This document shows, one piece after another, positions 5,594-7,018 of a stretch of DNA of 7,018 bases. Below the pieces are notes generated by a model. It made no database searches, was not told the origin of the DNA, and worked only from the letters and a program-made list of their open reading frames with translations. The translations under genes were made by a program, and so were the position numbers. The DNA is from an uncultured Coleofasciculus sp. (GTDB lineage Bacteria > Cyanobacteriota > Cyanobacteriia > Cyanobacteriales > Coleofasciculaceae): positions 1 through 7,018 of the forward strand of contig CADCTM010000879.1 of NCBI GenBank assembly GCA_902805485.1. Direction: 5' to 3'. Each line of letters opens with the position of its first letter. Position 1 is the first letter of the stretch.

Positions 5594-7018
5594 TTACCCT
5601 CGAAGTCCATAAATTCGGGGATAAGGTTTGAGTAATGTTTTCGCTTGATAGACATAAAAAACTTCTGTAACTGCCCCACCGCGTCGAATTGGTACTGTTC
5701 CAATTTCCTCTAAACTGCTGAAATAGCCTCGAAATTCTGCTGTTAGTTCTTTTTTTTGCTGGAAGCGAGAAATTGTAACATATAGCGCATCTTTTCCTAA
5801 CCATTGATTAGGACGCGACCAGAAAGCAAAGCCACGCATATCCAGAGTAAAGCAAGTAATGGGTTTGTGAAAAGTTGGCATCAAAGCCATGCCAATTGAC
5901 CCTCCCAAATAATAACCATTAGTAAATATAAAGCGAGAGTTCTCTAAAGCGGTACTTAAAACCGGAGATTCAACAAAACCACGCCGTAGTTGTTGAATAT
6001 CAATCAACTCTGTAGATGGGTCGTCTTTGGGAGGTACAAACCCTCCGAGTAAGGCGTATTGGCTGGGTTTTTGGAGTGTGCCTGTTGTGACATGAAGTAA
6101 TGCCAATAATAAAGCTGTGCCGATGACAATTGTTGAACCGTTTAGCCATCGCTTTACCCAGCGGTGCGATCGCTTTTGCCAACTTGTTGCCTGTTGCCCT
6201 AACAATAACGTTATCCCCCAAAATCCTGGCATCGGCCAAGCTGGTAAAACTTGCTGATATCCAGCGATGAATGTAAATCCGAAAATTATGGGTAAAGACA
6301 CTGATAAAATCAATAACTGCTTTTGCTTAAAAATCTCTTCCGTTGTTGGTAATTTTTTCGAGAAAACTTTCGCGATCGCTTTTCTCACTGGCTGCAAACT
6401 CACCCACCAAAGCGGAAATCCTAAAGTCGGAAATAAATAAGCAACTTGCACAAAAAAGATGGCGACAACATTCAGGACATTATAACTGCGTCTTGGCACT
6501 CCACGCTCTGATTGAAAACGCAAAGATACCCAATTATTCTGCATATTCCAGAACCAAAGCGGGAAGATTGTGAATATAAATAAACCTAACCCTAGCCATG
6601 ACCAAGGGGAACGAAATACACAGCGATGCGGCGGACTTATTAAACAAAAAATTACTAAACCTAAGCCTAAAACAAAGCCATGATATTTACCCAAACAAGA
6701 TAAACCAACCAGAATACTGAGAATAGCTAATCGGTAACTGGGGCGGTAGGAAAGAGAATTAGATGGCTCAGACGGTTGAGATTGCCCAAAAAACTCACAA
6801 GTAGCACAGTATAAACTGGCTGACCAAAAAAACATTAATGGACTATCAGGCAAGGTGAGGATGCCAAAAGCAATGAGAAAAATTGGACTGATAGAAGCGA
6901 TCGCTAAAGTCAATCTCGCCGCTTTTTTCGAGAAGAGTTTAGCACTAGTTAGGTACAGCAGCAACAAACTACCCGTATGTAAAATCAGCGTTCCCAGGCG
7001 AATTGTAAATTGAGATAC
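5594..7018 (-). CDS. Membrane glycosyltransferase, GT39/GT83 (PMT_2, ArnT-like) type, 5' end outside window
   Basis: This is an integral membrane sugar transferase of the GT-C fold; family members move a sugar from a polyprenyl-phosphate donor to a lipid or polymer on the periplasmic side. The frame is open from the window edge to the stop at 5594 (474 codons) with no good start; a TTG at 6967 is only internal, because homologous-looking sequence (FTIRLGTLILHTGSLLLLYL) continues upstream. Family marks are LTLPDSPLMFFWSASLY, CLGKYHGFVLGLG, and FPLWFWNMQNNWVSLRFQ followed by SERG. Several hydrophobic segments follow, including one near LLILSVSLPIIFGFTFIAGY, and the last ~170 residues form a soluble periplasmic domain. 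The N-terminal loop that holds the catalytic acidic residues in this family is missing from the window, probably about 80 residues. The acceptor is unknown. It precedes the LptF/LptG-like permease on the same strand, which suggests envelope glycolipid work. Confidence 0.85.
   Translation of the reverse strand, partial: VSQFTIRLGTLILHTGSLLLLYLTSAKLFSKKAARLTLAIASISPIFLIAFGILTLPDSPLMFFWSASLYCATCEFFGQSQPSEPSNSLSYRPSYRLAILSILVGLSCLGKYHGFVLGLGLVIFCLISPPHRCVFRSPWSWLGLGLFIFTIFPLWFWNMQNNWVSLRFQSERGVPRRSYNVLNVVAIFFVQVAYLFPTLGFPLWWVSLQPVRKAIAKVFSKKLPTTEEIFKQKQLLILSVSLPIIFGFTFIAGYQQVLPAWPMPGFWGITLLLGQQATSWQKRSHRWVKRWLNGSTIVIGTALLLALLHVTTGTLQKPSQYALLGGFVPPKDDPSTELIDIQQLRRGFVESPVLSTALENSRFIFTNGYYLGGSIGMALMPTFHKPITCFTLDMRGFAFWSRPNQWLGKDALYVTISRFQQKKELTAEFRGYFSSLEEIGTVPIRRGGAVTEVFYVYQAKTLLKPYPRIYGLRG

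Noticed and set aside
5544..5804. Minus-strand open frame overlapping the 3' end of the glycosyltransferase
   Set aside because: It lies in another frame of a well-supported gene and shows no family resemblance.

Overview
The window looks like a piece of a cyanobacterial chromosome. It carries six copies of the cyanobacterial palindrome HIP1 (GCGATCGC, at 278, 2211, 3117, 6166, 6372 and 6897), a KaiA-type circadian clock gene, and a multidomain histidine kinase of cyanobacterial style. Dispersed palindromic repeats suggest a filamentous or large-genome lineage such as Microcoleus, Coleofasciculus or Nostoc relatives; the genus is a guess. Both edges cut through genes, so this may be a whole short contig.

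Layout from left to right. Positions 1-361 (minus strand) hold the first ~100 codons of kaiA. That gene is interrupted by a perfect 62-bp inverted repeat (1-62 against 143-204) that begins exactly at the window edge; a fold-back sequencing or assembly artefact is the simplest reading. Positions 362-664 are a divergent intergenic region containing a good match to the RpaB-binding HLR1 element (475-492), placed to act on kaiA. Positions 665-4051 (plus strand) encode a ~1128-residue hybrid histidine kinase: a CBS-like N-terminus, a PAS-like domain split by a long Ser/Thr-rich insert that contains a palindromic repeat cluster, an intact HisKA/HATPase core, and three degenerate receiver-like domains. 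Positions 4052-4367 are non-coding between convergent genes and can be folded into a long rod that might be a small RNA. Positions 4368-5534 (minus) encode an LptF/LptG-type permease, and 5594-7018 (minus) encode the C-terminal part of a membrane glycosyltransferase that runs off the right edge.

How the genes may work together. The kinase and kaiA diverge from a shared control region, and both carry receiver-like folds that cannot be phosphorylated in the normal way, as also seen in KaiA and CikA. A role of the kinase around the circadian oscillator is therefore a reasonable hypothesis, but only an inference. The glycosyltransferase and the LptF/G permease lie head to tail on one strand 59 bases apart, and probably form an envelope glycolipid or polysaccharide transcription unit that converges on the kinase.
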